Below are positions 19,594 to 33,672 of a stretch of DNA of 53,266 nt, in pieces (positions within the stretch are counted from its first letter, which is position 1; every line of letters begins with the position of its first letter). The translations under genes were made by a program, and so were the position numbers. Under the pieces are notes generated by a model. That model did not search any database, was not told the DNA's origin, and saw nothing but the letters and a program-made list of their open reading frames with translations. The DNA comes from Chthoniobacter flavus (GTDB lineage Bacteria > Verrucomicrobiota > Verrucomicrobiia > Chthoniobacterales > Terrimicrobiaceae), in NCBI GenBank assembly GCA_945883435.1, contig CAMCXK010000010.1, forward strand, positions 1-53,266, written 5' to 3'.

Positions 19594-21095
19594 TGATCAC
19601 ATCCTCCGGAGAAACGGATTTTCGAGGCAGGGTCCGCATCGACGGCTGGATGCCCCGGTTCGCTGGCCGCGAGGTTTTTTCCCTCAACGGACATTTCCAC
19701 ATCCCGGGCCCACAGCACATGGTAGGCGACGCGCTTGCGCCCGCTGCGGATTTCCTCGGCACTATCCTTCCAAAAGCTGGAGATCTCTTGATTGTTGGAT
19801 TCGAACATGCGCCACGGTCCGACAGGATAGGTCGGCCAACGGAGTCGAAGCCCCTCCACCTCGATATCACGCGCATGCTGGAGGACAAATGCCGCGTTGG
19901 CGGCGCGGGCATCCGCATAGTCTTCGCCGGGAATGAAGCCGGTGCTTCCTGCATTGCGGAATGGCGTCGCGTCATCCAAAACGGGGAATCGGAGCCTGAC
20001 ATCGGAAAAACGAATCCCCTCGATCGGCTGTTCCGGCTTTCCAATGATATTGATGCGCCCGTCGGTGGTGAGATCGAGGCCCGTGAAGGAAATGTCACGG
20101 ATCACACTCGGTCGGGTGAGTGGACGGTCTTTGCCATAATCGGGGTGCACCGGAGGAAGGAGATCCTTGAAAACATTCGGACGATCCAACTGGATGAGCT
20201 CGATCGTGCGTGTCGCAGGCCATCCTCCATCCGTGGCTCCGACGATATTTTGGAAGCGCACGCGTTCGATGGTGCAGCCCTCCACGGCCCGCAGATCGGC
20301 GATGCGCGTGCATCGGGGGATCACCAGATTGGATACGACAATATCCCGGAAATCCTCGCGCGACTCGTAGCCGATTCGCACGCCCACGCAGGAGGTGCGG
20401 AGAATGCAATCGCTGATGGCGATCCGCTCGCAAGAGCGGCTGTATTCACTGGTCTTGAGCGCGATCGCATCGTCAGCCGTTGAAATATCGCACCCGTGAA
20501 TGATCACATCCTGGCAACCGGTGAGGTCGATGCCGTCGGCATTTGGTCCGAAGTGGGTATTCCGGATCGTAATGCCTTCGATGCGCAAGTGGTCACAGTC
20601 GTGTCCGTGAAGCGTCCATCCGGGGGAATCCTCCAACCGGATGCGCTCCACCAGAACCTCGCGGCAACGCACGATCTCCACCATGGGGCTCGGACGCTCG
20701 CATTTCCGCGGCAGATAGAACGACCATTCGTTTTTTCGCTCGGGTTCCCAAAACGCAAATCCATTTCCGCGAATCGTTCCCGCACCCGTCAAAGCGATGC
20801 GCTCGCAGTCCTCGGCAAGCACAAGATGCCACGGAGTGATGTCGTCGTGGTGTCCCCAGACGCGTGGCAAATAGTGTTTCAGGTCGGGCGATCCCAGAAT
20901 CACCGCCCCCTCGTCCAAGTGCAGGGTGATGCCACTCCGGAGCTGGATCGTTCCGGTCAGAAAGGTGCCGCGCGGAACAACCACTCTTCCCCCGCCGGCG
21001 GCGGCTTGGCGGTCGATCGCTTGTTGAATGGCGGATGTATTGAGGGTTTGGGCGTCGGGAACGGCGCCATGGTCGAGGATTGAGATGTCGTTCAT
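19590..21095 (-). CDS. GH28-like beta-helix glycosidase, copy A
   Basis: I choose the ATG at 21095 because it overlaps the upstream stop as ATGA and gives the usual start of the fold (MNDISILDHGA); a start 30 bp upstream is less natural. The ~501-residue protein has the right-handed beta-helix N-cap (GAVPDAQTLNT...) and the acidic GH28 residues Asp187 in PNADGID and Asp208-Asp209 in TADDAIAL. The canonical polygalacturonase Gly-His is replaced (SCVGVRIG, about 235-242), and no RIK motif is seen at the expected later place. It is cytoplasmic. It is translationally coupled to both neighbours and likely acts on uronide oligomers, but the bond cleaved is uncertain. Confidence 0.85.
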   Translation of the reverse strand: MNDISILDHGAVPDAQTLNTSAIQQAIDRQAAAGGGRVVVPRGTFLTGTIQLRSGITLHLDEGAVILGSPDLKHYLPRVWGHHDDITPWHLVLAEDCERIALTGAGTIRGNGFAFWEPERKNEWSFYLPRKCERPSPMVEIVRCREVLVERIRLEDSPGWTLHGHDCDHLRIEGITIRNTHFGPNADGIDLTGCQDVIIHGCDISTADDAIALKTSEYSRSCERIAISDCILRTSCVGVRIGYESREDFRDIVVSNLVIPRCTRIADLRAVEGCTIERVRFQNIVGATDGGWPATRTIELIQLDRPNVFKDLLPPVHPDYGKDRPLTRPSVIRDISFTGLDLTTDGRINIIGKPEQPIEGIRFSDVRLRFPVLDDATPFRNAGSTGFIPGEDYADARAANAAFVLQHARDIEVEGLRLRWPTYPVGPWRMFESNNQEISSFWKDSAEEIRSGRKRVAYHVLWARDVEMSVEGKNLAASEPGHPAVDADPASKIRFSGGCDQ

Positions 21096-22903
21096 TGGGA
21101 ATTCTGAGCTTCGGGGTATTTGCAAAGGCCGCGCAGGCGTCCTTCAAAAGTGGCTGGAAGGGCAACTCCAAACGGCCTTTTCCAGATGGTTCCATCCGCG
21201 GCGGCCAGATCGAGTGTGCCGGGCGCAGCAAGGCGAGTGGCTGCATCACCGGTTCGGACGGCTTGGATGGAAACAAGGATGTTCAGCGAAGGACCTTCGA
21301 AACGGGCCTTCAAAAACGGCCGCCCGGGATAGGCGCGTCTTTGACCATTGGCAAAGGTTCTCTGGCTGTCCGGCATTTTTTGCAGGTCGATTTCCACAGG
21401 CCGGTCGAGCAGGAAGGTAGCGGTTAAGAGAGAGCCATCGGGTGCGGTAAGAGTGAAATGGTCACCCTGCACCGAAACCCTCATCTCCGGCGAGAATGTG
21501 AGGCACCAGTTCCAAAAGCGGTCTGTGCGATGGTCGTCCACAATGTCCAAAACGGCCATCTGGGCATCCGCCTTCGGATTCAGGGCCACATACCGCTCGC
21601 TGTAGGCAACATGAACGGGACGCAAATCCATGCCAAAAACCCAATCCGAGGCATGCAGGACAAAACCACAGTGCTTTCCCGTTTTTGAGGAATGATCGGA
21701 GGGCACCAACCGGCTTTGCCATTCCGCGTCTCCACGCGCCTGTCCCCCGCCAAGAATCCAATCCCAACCGAGCGCGGAAAACCGGATCGAGCCGGCATCC
21801 TCTTGCCGGTGGCCACCGGGGCGGTATCCGCACGCATACGATCCGGCAACGGCGTCATGGGCGTCTTGAAAGCGGTTGCGGGCGATCCATAGCCCGTGCA
21901 ACGGGTCGAAAACCGATCGGCGTGGTCCTTGATCCCCTCCATCGCAAACCCCGTAAAAAACAAGATGAAAGAAAAGCGCGCACGAAAACTCATCAACCTC
22001 GCCGTCGGTCCTCAGATGACCGGCCAGCCGATCCCAAAAGTCCCTCAGCGGTCGGCGCTCCGCACCGGGGGCCAGAGCAATGGCAAGGAGCGGGGCGCTG
22101 CCTTGAAGAAATCCCAGTCCCGCATCGTTCCACGAGAGGGTGCGACCGGAGCCGGTGCGGACCCCGGTTTCATCCGAGAGGCAGGGTCCTTCGACGGAAG
22201 CGCAGAAAATGAGCGAGGCCATTCGCTCCAGGCCGGGAGTGGATTTGAGAATGCTCGATCCGTTGCGCAGTTGCCAAAGATGAACCGCCGGCAGCAGGTT
22301 GGCACAGGTGTAGCCCATGTAGCCCAAGCCCTCGTGGTAGGCGCCGCCAGGGCCAAAGTGGCCCAGAAAGGGCGTCAGCCGCTCCCATGTCCATTGCTCG
22401 ATTTCCGCCGCCGTGCGACCCGCCGCACCTCCCCCGTCGACTTCCAAACACTGGCGGGCGCAGGAAAGACAATAAAGGGCCGAGTGGGTCACGGCCCACC
22501 AGTTGTTGGCGACCGAATGAGGGTTTCCCGGGCTGGTCTGAAATAAAGACCCCGTCAGACCATCGATCGCGGAAGCCAGTTTTGCGCGTTGGGCCTCGTT
22601 CAGATCGTCCAGCGTGGAATCTACGAGACATGCCCCGGCGAGGGCGATGTGGGCTTTGCCCAAGTCCTCCAAATTGCGGGCTGATTCCGCCAGCAGACAC
22701 CACTCCTCAACCGCCTTTGCGGCGTTGTCCGGGTCACCCCCCAGCAAAGACCGCAGTGCCTCACGCAAAACCGCGTCCGGTGTGCCATCCTCGGAGCTGC
22801 GGAAAACGCGTTCCCCCAAGGGTCGAATCCAATCCTGACGCGCTTGCCACGCCTCGCGCAGCTGCAGGCGAAGGTCGGAATCCAGCCAGAGACGATTGAT
22901 CAT
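21092..22903 (-). CDS. Cytoplasmic heparinase II/III-like protein
   Basis: The 603-residue protein has no signal peptide. The helical part (about 1-330) contains VANNWWAVTHSAL and GGAYHEGLGYMGY, which match the Asn-Trp and Glu-Gly-x-Gly-Tyr segments of heparinase II/III and oligo-alginate lyase toroids (family resemblance). A later HRQEDAGSIRF segment resembles the catalytic H-x-D-x-G-S of the beta-sandwich. A cytoplasmic location suggests it degrades imported uronic-acid oligosaccharides by beta-elimination (inference). It is the first gene of the leftward operon heparinase-like/GH28/GH4, and its promoter must lie in the 165-bp divergent gap shared with the gene at 23069. Confidence 0.82.
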   Translation of the reverse strand: MINRLWLDSDLRLQLREAWQARQDWIRPLGERVFRSSEDGTPDAVLREALRSLLGGDPDNAAKAVEEWCLLAESARNLEDLGKAHIALAGACLVDSTLDDLNEAQRAKLASAIDGLTGSLFQTSPGNPHSVANNWWAVTHSALYCLSCARQCLEVDGGGAAGRTAAEIEQWTWERLTPFLGHFGPGGAYHEGLGYMGYTCANLLPAVHLWQLRNGSSILKSTPGLERMASLIFCASVEGPCLSDETGVRTGSGRTLSWNDAGLGFLQGSAPLLAIALAPGAERRPLRDFWDRLAGHLRTDGEVDEFSCALFFHLVFYGVCDGGDQGPRRSVFDPLHGLWIARNRFQDAHDAVAGSYACGYRPGGHRQEDAGSIRFSALGWDWILGGGQARGDAEWQSRLVPSDHSSKTGKHCGFVLHASDWVFGMDLRPVHVAYSERYVALNPKADAQMAVLDIVDDHRTDRFWNWCLTFSPEMRVSVQGDHFTLTAPDGSLLTATFLLDRPVEIDLQKMPDSQRTFANGQRRAYPGRPFLKARFEGPSLNILVSIQAVRTGDAATRLAAPGTLDLAAADGTIWKRPFGVALPATFEGRLRGLCKYPEAQNSQ

Positions 22904-23068
22904 GAATGCCGAATCATGAGAGGCCGATGATGGAAAACCAACCCGTATTCACGCCTCGCCGGGGAGCCAAATTGCGTCCCGCAGGCCGCGAAGGCGGACG
23001 CAAAAATGGGCATTGGCGTGGCGTTTCCATGGCTTGGCCAGAAATGGCCGGCGTTTACCCTTGTCCGC

Positions 23069-24538
23069 ATGCGACGCATTCTTTTTTTCATCTGTGCCCT
23101 GCTTTCATCGGCGATTGCCGAGGATGTTGACGTGCAAGTGGACATTCCCGGAGTCCGTTCCGGCGGGAAATTCCGTGCGTCGAACATCACCCGCGATGAG
23201 AACAAGGTTGTTCAGGCCGCCTTTGACGGAACGCTTGAGGATTTGATCCCTTTGAGAAACGGGGGATTTTTAATTGCGGGGACTGATTCAGCCCGTCGGC
23301 CTTTCGTTGCCCGGTTGTCGAGGGACGCACGCACTTTGGAACAACGCCTGGAACTGCCGCCAGAGTTTTTGGATGCCGTTTGCATTGCGGAGGGACCGGA
23401 TGAATCCATCGCTGTAACCGGACGGGATCACAATGAGGGAATTCGCGTCGGGTTGATCTCACCAGGCCTCGAGAAGCTGCAGTGGTCGCGCACGGTTACT
23501 GGAGACCGCCCGGCAAGCGTTGCCGTGGCACCCGATGGTTCGCTGGTGGTTTGTCCGGAACAAAAGCCTTTCGTCTCCCGGATCGCAGCCGACGGCTCCG
23601 GACTGATTCCTTTTGGACAAAACGAGACCTTCCGCACCGACGGGGCGAATGCCGATATTTACAAGGCGTGGTGGGAGGATTGCGGCTTCGCAAAAGCGGG
23701 GCACAGCAGTCCGCGCTACCACGCTGGTGGATGCGCCGGAGTGGTTGCCTTGCCCGACGGGGAGTTTGTGCTTTTCACGACCAATTTCCTCAAGCATCCG
23801 GGAGGACTTCCCGATTTCGACCCGATGCTTCTGCGTTTCAACTCCCAGGGAAAAATCATCTGGTGCACCAATCTCTTGGATGGCTTGCCTGCGGAATCCG
23901 ACCACAAGCAACCCCACATGGTTCTCGATCCCGGCACCGGAGACCTCCTGCTCACCGCCATCCAGCACGGCCATTTCCACCACAACCTCATCGCATCACC
24001 CGGGGCATTCCTCACCCCGCACGAATGGCTCACGGGGGATATCATGATCGGTTGGATTGCGCGGGTCGATCCCGCCACCGGACGGCCCAAAGCAGCCACC
24101 TTCTACTTTCCCGAATTGTCCGGACAACTCGTCGGGGGCAAAAAACGCGCCAACTCGCTTTTTCCTGCAAAGCCGGCCTTGGATGCAGAGGGGAATTTTT
24201 ATGTCACCGGCAAATCGGCCTGGAAACTTCCCACGACGCTTCACGCATTCCAAACGGAGCCGCTGGGTGGCAGCGGGTTTCTCTCGGTCTTCAATCCCGA
24301 TCTCACCCGGCTTCTCCACTCGAGCCTCATCACCGCAAAGGGATTCACCATGGCTGGCAAGGCTGTAGCCATCGCTTCCGGCGGGCCTGTGGTTCTGGGA
24401 TCCTACGAGACCGATAAACCTGCGGAAGCTGACTTTGTGTCCTCCAACGCGGACGCCACGAATTTCCTTCTGGAAAAGCCAGCCGCTCCGAAAGGCGGAT
24501 TTTTCGGGATTTATCCGTCCGGAAACTGGTTTGAATAA
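23069..24538 (+). CDS. Secreted beta-propeller-like protein (paralogue of the BNR protein at 6266-9070)
   Basis: I choose the ATG at 23069 since it starts a good signal peptide (MRRILFFICALLSSAIA); the longer frame adds 21 unlikely residues. The 489-residue product consists of repeated beta-strand blades such as GGFLIAGTD, PDESIAVTGRD and PDGSLVVCPEQ, typical of a PQQ-like or SBBP-like beta-propeller. It matches the outer parts of the protein encoded at 6266-9070 but lacks the Asp-box insertion. It is 13 bp upstream of the GH29 gene, so it leads the long rightward operon. It may bind the polymer outside the inner membrane; no catalytic residues are recognised. Confidence 0.75.
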   Translation: MRRILFFICALLSSAIAEDVDVQVDIPGVRSGGKFRASNITRDENKVVQAAFDGTLEDLIPLRNGGFLIAGTDSARRPFVARLSRDARTLEQRLELPPEFLDAVCIAEGPDESIAVTGRDHNEGIRVGLISPGLEKLQWSRTVTGDRPASVAVAPDGSLVVCPEQKPFVSRIAADGSGLIPFGQNETFRTDGANADIYKAWWEDCGFAKAGHSSPRYHAGGCAGVVALPDGEFVLFTTNFLKHPGGLPDFDPMLLRFNSQGKIIWCTNLLDGLPAESDHKQPHMVLDPGTGDLLLTAIQHGHFHHNLIASPGAFLTPHEWLTGDIMIGWIARVDPATGRPKAATFYFPELSGQLVGGKKRANSLFPAKPALDAEGNFYVTGKSAWKLPTTLHAFQTEPLGGSGFLSVFNPDLTRLLHSSLITAKGFTMAGKAVAIASGGPVVLGSYETDKPAEADFVSSNADATNFLLEKPAAPKGGFFGIYPSGNWFE

Positions 24539-24551
24539 CGAAATCCTGATC

Positions 24552-28692
<4,141 letters not shown>

Positions 28693-28693
<1 letters not shown>

Positions 28694-30111
28694 TGAACCA
28701 CCTCATCACCGACCACGGCGCAGTGCCTTCCCGCACCGTAAACAATGCGAACGCAATTCAATCTGCCATCGACGCGGCGTCCGCCCAAGGCGGCGGCACG
28801 GTGGTGGTGCCGGCAGGCCAGAGCTTCATGACGGGTTCCGTCGTTCTCAAATCGCGCGTGCGCTTGCATCTCGAGCACGGCGCAACCCTTCTCGCCTCGC
28901 CGGATATTGCCGACTATGTCAACTACGAGCATCTCGAGCTTTTCCGGAAATCCGACTTCTGCAGGTTCTGGATTTTTGCCCACGAGGCGGCGGATGTCAC
29001 AATCGACGGAACCGGCACGCTGGACGGGAACTCGGAGGCCTTCATCACGGAACGCCTTGAGACCCACACCAAAGCCAGAAACCCGCGCGCCCAGTCGGTT
29101 GTTTTTCTGGGATGCCAGGATGTCGTGATGCGCGATATCCGGATTGTGAACGCTCCCTCATGGGCGGTGCGACCGGCCGGCTGCGACCGTGTTTTGATTG
29201 AGGGAATCACGATTCTGAACGACCTCGGACTGGTCAATTCGGATGGAATCGACATCGATTGCTCCCGCTCGGTCCGCGTGGCAAACTGCCACATCGAATC
29301 GGGAGACGACGCGGTCTCGGTGAAAGGACGGAGGGAAATCGCCGCGCGCTACGGAGCCTGCGAAGACATCGTGATCACGGGCTGCACTTTGGAGTCGCAT
29401 TGTTGCGCCTTCCGCCTCGGTTGCGAATCCTTCGTGGATTTCCGGCGTATTGTTTTTTCGAATTCGACCATCCGCCGTTCCCACCGCGGCATTGCGATCG
29501 ATTGCCGGGACGAGGCGGTGATCGAAGACATCCTGATTTCAAACATTGCCGTTGAGACAATGCACAGCCCGCGCATCTGGTGGCACGAAGGGGAGCCAAT
29601 CTGGATTTGCCAAGTTCCCTATGTGCCCGGCCACTACGGGGATGACAGCCGGGTCGCCCGGTTGCGCAACATTGTCTTTCGCGACATCGCCATTTCCTCC
29701 GAGCAGGGCATCCACATTCAAGGAGCGGACGGTGAAGCCCATCCCTCGGACATTCTTTTTGAAAATGTCTCCCTGCACCTGCGGAAACGAACGGCCCATC
29801 CCGTGGGATTCGCCGACCCCCGCCCGAACAGGCCGGGTTTCATCGTGGCCGGAAACACGGGTGTCGAAGAAGAGACGCCTTGGGGTTCCCTCTTCCGGCA
29901 TCCGGTGTCCGCCTGGCTGCTCGACCGCACCAACGATATCACCCTGCGAAATTGCCGCGTTGTCTGGGCCGAGGGCATGCCTTCCGCCTACGCCCACGCA
30001 CTGGAGGCCCACGATTCGCCGGGCCTTGTTCTTCAAAACTTCCAAGGCGAGGCTGCACATCCGGGAATGCCAGCGATCTCGATAAACGGCCCCGCTCCCG
30101 TGGTGGTCTGA
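28693..30111 (+). CDS. GH28-like beta-helix glycosidase, copy B
   Basis: The ATG at 28693 overlaps the lacZ-like stop as TAATG, which settles the start (MNHLITDHGAV). The 472-residue protein has the GH28 N-cap and the Asp residues of NSDGID (Asp184) and SGDDAVSV (Asp205-Asp206). In place of the usual Gly-His-Gly the segment reads SHCCAFRLG (235-243), and the RIK-type site reads RGIAID. These match the changes in the other two GH28-like proteins here. It is cytoplasmic and probably removes a uronic acid or similar acidic sugar from imported oligosaccharides (inference). The GH20 gene follows after 11 bp. Confidence 0.86.
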
Positions 30112-30122
30112 TTTTTCATTCT

Positions 30123-31751
30123 ATGCCCTGCATTCTTCCCGAACCCCGCCGGATAACTTTCAAAGAAGGAAACTGGCGCAAGAGTCATCTCAGCCACTTT
30201 TCGCGAGATGTGCGCATTGGCATTCATGCCCCAGTGGGATGGCGGGGGCCGGTCTCCTGGTTGCAAAAGGGCTTGGAGCACGAGCAAATGTTCCGCGTGG
30301 AGGATGTGAGCCCGGAAGAGGCTGATATTGTCTTTGAAAAGCGCCTTCCCTCGGGATCGCTGTCAGGTCCGAAAGATGACTTGCTCATGCTGGGATTCCA
30401 AAACGAGGCGTATCGCATCGAAGTCACACCGGACCGCATTTTGATCGCCGCCGCATCCGCGCACGGCGCATCCCGGGCGGTTGCCAGCCTGCGGCAAATG
30501 CTTTCCGGGCAGCGGGCGCGCTTGGAGTTGCCCTGCTTCGTGCTGGAGGATGAACCCTCGTTTGCATGGCGCGGCATGCACTTCGATTGCAGCCGACATT
30601 TTTGGTGTGTGGACGATGTCTTGCGCTTCATCGATCTGGCTGCCTTGCACAAATTCAATGTGTTCCATTGGCACCTCACCGACGACCAGGGCTGGCGGCT
30701 TCCCGTTGAGGGCTATCCGCGCCTGAGCGACTGCGCCGCGTGGCGTGACGGGACGATGGTTGGCCATGATTGCGACCGTGCGACAAATCCCCAGGATGGC
30801 ATCCGGCACGGTGGTTTCTACTCTCACGAAGACATCCGCCGCGTGGTGGCGCATGCGGAAGCAAGGGGCATGCATGTGTTGCCCGAGATCGATGTGCCCG
30901 GCCATGTTCAGGCCCTGCTCACGGCCTATCCGGAGTTTGGCAACACCGGCCTGGCCCCCGGAGTGCGGACCTGCTGGGGCATCAGCCCGCACACGCTGAA
31001 TCTGGAGCCGCAGACATTTGAGTTTCTGGAGCGGGTGGTGGACACCTTGGCCGAGCTCTTTCCGTTTCCCCTTGTCCACCTCGGCGGCGATGAGGCCAAA
31101 ACCGGCGAATGGATGGAATCCCCGCGCATCCCGGAACGAATGGCCGAGCTCGGCATTCCCGATGTTTTGGGCATTCAACCGTTCTTCACGCAGCGCTTGG
31201 TGGAAATGCTCGCCCACCACGGCCGACGGATGGTCGGCTGGGACGAGATTATCGAAGGCAAGGCGCCGGATGCCTCGGCAGTTGTCATGTATTGGCGGGA
31301 TAGTGAAAAAAACGACCACGCTTTGGACCGCAAAGCCCTTGAATGCAGGAACGGGCTTGTTCTGGCGAATTGGTCGAAGACCTACTTCGACCTTTACCAA
31401 GAGGCCGGCCCGGGGCGCGATTTCGAGCCACTGGCGATCTGCGGATGCCTGACACTCGAGGATGTCTATCGCTGGAATCCCCTCGCCCGCTATCCGGAGG
31501 CGCTGGCAACCGGTGTGTGGGGAGCGCAAGCACAGGTCTGGACCGAATACATTCCGAACAGGCCGCACTTGGACTACATGGTCTATCCACGGGCTTGCGC
31601 CCTGTCCCAAGTCCTCTGGCGCGGCGCGGATCGCGAGGATTTTCCGCATTTTTTGAGCCGCTTGGAACGGCATCTTCCCCTGCTCGACCGTCTCGGCGTG
31701 GCCTACCGGCCTTCATTTCCACCCCCTCCGGACAACACTTCCCAACCATGA
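30123..31751 (+). CDS. GH20 beta-N-acetylhexosaminidase
   Basis: I choose the ATG at 30123, after the previous stop; the longer frame lies inside the GH28-like gene. The 542-residue protein has the GH20b-like N-terminal domain (about 5-145) and the catalytic barrel with FHWHLTDDQGWRLP (181-194), LPEIDVPGH and the catalytic Asp323-Glu324 pair in HLGGDEAKTGEW (seen). GH20 enzymes remove terminal beta-GlcNAc or beta-GalNAc by substrate-assisted catalysis (family knowledge). The glycan therefore probably contains N-acetylhexosamine. No signal peptide is visible. Its stop overlaps the esterase start as ATGA. Confidence 0.93.
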   Translation: MPCILPEPRRITFKEGNWRKSHLSHFSRDVRIGIHAPVGWRGPVSWLQKGLEHEQMFRVEDVSPEEADIVFEKRLPSGSLSGPKDDLLMLGFQNEAYRIEVTPDRILIAAASAHGASRAVASLRQMLSGQRARLELPCFVLEDEPSFAWRGMHFDCSRHFWCVDDVLRFIDLAALHKFNVFHWHLTDDQGWRLPVEGYPRLSDCAAWRDGTMVGHDCDRATNPQDGIRHGGFYSHEDIRRVVAHAEARGMHVLPEIDVPGHVQALLTAYPEFGNTGLAPGVRTCWGISPHTLNLEPQTFEFLERVVDTLAELFPFPLVHLGGDEAKTGEWMESPRIPERMAELGIPDVLGIQPFFTQRLVEMLAHHGRRMVGWDEIIEGKAPDASAVVMYWRDSEKNDHALDRKALECRNGLVLANWSKTYFDLYQEAGPGRDFEPLAICGCLTLEDVYRWNPLARYPEALATGVWGAQAQVWTEYIPNRPHLDYMVYPRACALSQVLWRGADREDFPHFLSRLERHLPLLDRLGVAYRPSFPPPPDNTSQP

Positions 31752-32386
31752 TGAAACTTCTCTTTCAAGGCGACAGCATCACCGACTGCGGTCGCGACAA
31801 ATCCTCGGATTTCGAACCGGACCGCTCTCCCGGCGCGCACCTCGGAGCCGGCTATCCGCTTTTAATTGCGTCCAGACTATTGGCCGACCAACCATTCGGC
31901 AGCCTTTCAGTAGCGAATCTCGGCGTCGGCGGCAACCGGATCGTCGATCTCGCGGCGCGCGCCCAAGAGCATGTGTGGAACCTCCAGCCCACCCATCTTT
32001 CCATTCTGATCGGGGTGAACGACACCTGGCACACATTCAAAAGATGCGCAGGGGTTGATTTGGCGCGTTTCGAACGGGTTTATCGAAACCTTCTCATCGA
32101 CACACAGCACCGTGTTGAAGGGGTCCGATTTATCCTTTGCGAACCTTTCGTTCTGCCTTGTGGAGTGGTAACTCCCGATTGGACCGGGGATATCGACCAA
32201 CGCCGTGCGATCGTGCAGAACCTAGCGACCGAGTTCGACGCCGTTTTCGTGGCTTTTCAATCCGTCTTTCACGCGGCACTGGATCGTGCGCCCGCTGAAT
32301 TCTGGGCTCCCGACGGCGTGCATCCCTCACCCGCCGGACACCGTCTCATGGCCGATGAATGGATGCGCCAAGTCTCCCTGCCATGA
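31748..32386 (+). CDS. SGNH/GDSL-type carbohydrate esterase
   Basis: The start at 31748 gives an ATGA overlap with the GH20 stop. The 212-residue protein has all four SGNH blocks: Ser10 in FQGDSITD, Gly in NLGVGGNRI, Asn in GVND, and Asp189/His192 in PDGVHPS (seen). Relatives include rhamnogalacturonan acetylesterase and other carbohydrate O-deacylases (family knowledge). It is cytoplasmic here, so it probably removes acetyl or similar groups from imported oligosaccharides before the glycosidases can act (inference). It is coupled to GH28-like copy C through a 4-bp overlap. Confidence 0.9.
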   Translation: MMKLLFQGDSITDCGRDKSSDFEPDRSPGAHLGAGYPLLIASRLLADQPFGSLSVANLGVGGNRIVDLAARAQEHVWNLQPTHLSILIGVNDTWHTFKRCAGVDLARFERVYRNLLIDTQHRVEGVRFILCEPFVLPCGVVTPDWTGDIDQRRAIVQNLATEFDAVFVAFQSVFHAALDRAPAEFWAPDGVHPSPAGHRLMADEWMRQVSLP

Positions 32387-33672
32387 AAACATTCTCGATT
32401 ATCGATTTCGGCGCAGTGGCGGATGGATTGACGAATGACGCGGGCGCGATCCAACGGGCCATCGACTCCGCGCACGCCTCGGGAGGCGGAAGGGTCTTGG
32501 TGCCGGCGAACACCACGGTGATGGCCGGATCGTTTGAACTCCGCTCGGGCATCGACTTCCACATCGCCGAGGGGGCCGTTCTGCGCAGCGCCACGCGCAT
32601 CGAAGACTTTCCGGGACTAGTCTTCGGTTCCGGCGAAGAAGCCGACAAGCGATTCTGGATCGGGGCGAAACACGGCCACGACATCACGCTTTCTGGAACG
32701 GGAACCATTGACGGGCAGTGCCGTGCGTTCGCGCTCGGCGAGGAGGAACATATTTTCCGACCCACCCTTCCCTGGCGTCCAGCCATGACCTGTTTCGAGG
32801 ACATCAAGCGCATCACCGTGCGGGACCTCACACTCCGCGACTCGGCCAATTGGACCCTGCACTTCACCGGTTGCCGCGATGTTCACGCTCATGATTTGCG
32901 CATTTTCAACAATCTGAAATTTCCGAATGCGGACGGCATTGATCCCGACCACTGCCAGCGTGTGCGGATCGAGCGCTGCCATATCGTGGCGGCGGACGAC
33001 TGCATCGTTTTAAAAAACACCGCCCCCTACTCCCAATACGGCCCCTGCGAGGATGTGGAGGTTTCCGACTGCCGTCTCGAGAGTGTCTCTTCGGCTTTTA
33101 AAATCGGCTCGGAATCGCATGGCGACTTTCGCCGAATCGTCGTGCGCGATTGCGTGGTGGAGCGCAGCAACAGGGGCCTGGCCATCCAACTCCGTGACAC
33201 CGGAACGGTTGAGGATGTTGTTTTCCGCAACATCAAAATCTTCACCCGCCGTTTTGCGCCGGTCTTCTGGGGGGCGGGAGAGCCGATCTATGTGACTGCA
33301 GTCCCCCGCACCCATGAGACGCTTGGGAAGACCATCCGGGACATTCGCTTTGAAAATGTAACCTGCGATTCCGAGAACGGCGTCTTTTTGTATTCCCATC
33401 CGGCCGGGCGCATTTCCGGGCTCGTTTTTGAAAATGTCACCCTGACGCTCCGCGAATCCGCGCGGTGGCAAGACGGCCTTGTGGATATACGCCCCTGCCC
33501 GGGCGATTTGGTGCCGGAGGGTTGCGAAGCCTATGGCGAGCAGACGCCATGGGGGCGCCCGGCGCGGCATCCTGTTCAGCGGGTTTTCCTCCAAGGTGTC
33601 GACTCCTCTTCGGTTGCAGGACTTTCGCTTTTGCAAGGACCCGATAGCGATACCGAACCAGACACTCCATGA
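32383..33672 (+). CDS. GH28-like beta-helix glycosidase, copy C
   Basis: The ATG at 32383 is fixed by its ATGA overlap with the esterase stop and by the fold start (MKTFSIIDFGAV). The 429-residue protein has NADGIDPD and AADDCIVLKN, giving the conserved GH28 Asp residues. The catalytic His is missing (SVSSAFKIGSES), and the RIK site reads RGLAIQL. It therefore shares the altered active-site signature of copies A and B. No signal peptide is seen. Its stop overlaps the start of the MFS gene, so substrate import and this step are co-translated. Confidence 0.86.
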   Translation: MKTFSIIDFGAVADGLTNDAGAIQRAIDSAHASGGGRVLVPANTTVMAGSFELRSGIDFHIAEGAVLRSATRIEDFPGLVFGSGEEADKRFWIGAKHGHDITLSGTGTIDGQCRAFALGEEEHIFRPTLPWRPAMTCFEDIKRITVRDLTLRDSANWTLHFTGCRDVHAHDLRIFNNLKFPNADGIDPDHCQRVRIERCHIVAADDCIVLKNTAPYSQYGPCEDVEVSDCRLESVSSAFKIGSESHGDFRRIVVRDCVVERSNRGLAIQLRDTGTVEDVVFRNIKIFTRRFAPVFWGAGEPIYVTAVPRTHETLGKTIRDIRFENVTCDSENGVFLYSHPAGRISGLVFENVTLTLRESARWQDGLVDIRPCPGDLVPEGCEAYGEQTPWGRPARHPVQRVFLQGVDSSSVAGLSLLQGPDSDTEPDTP

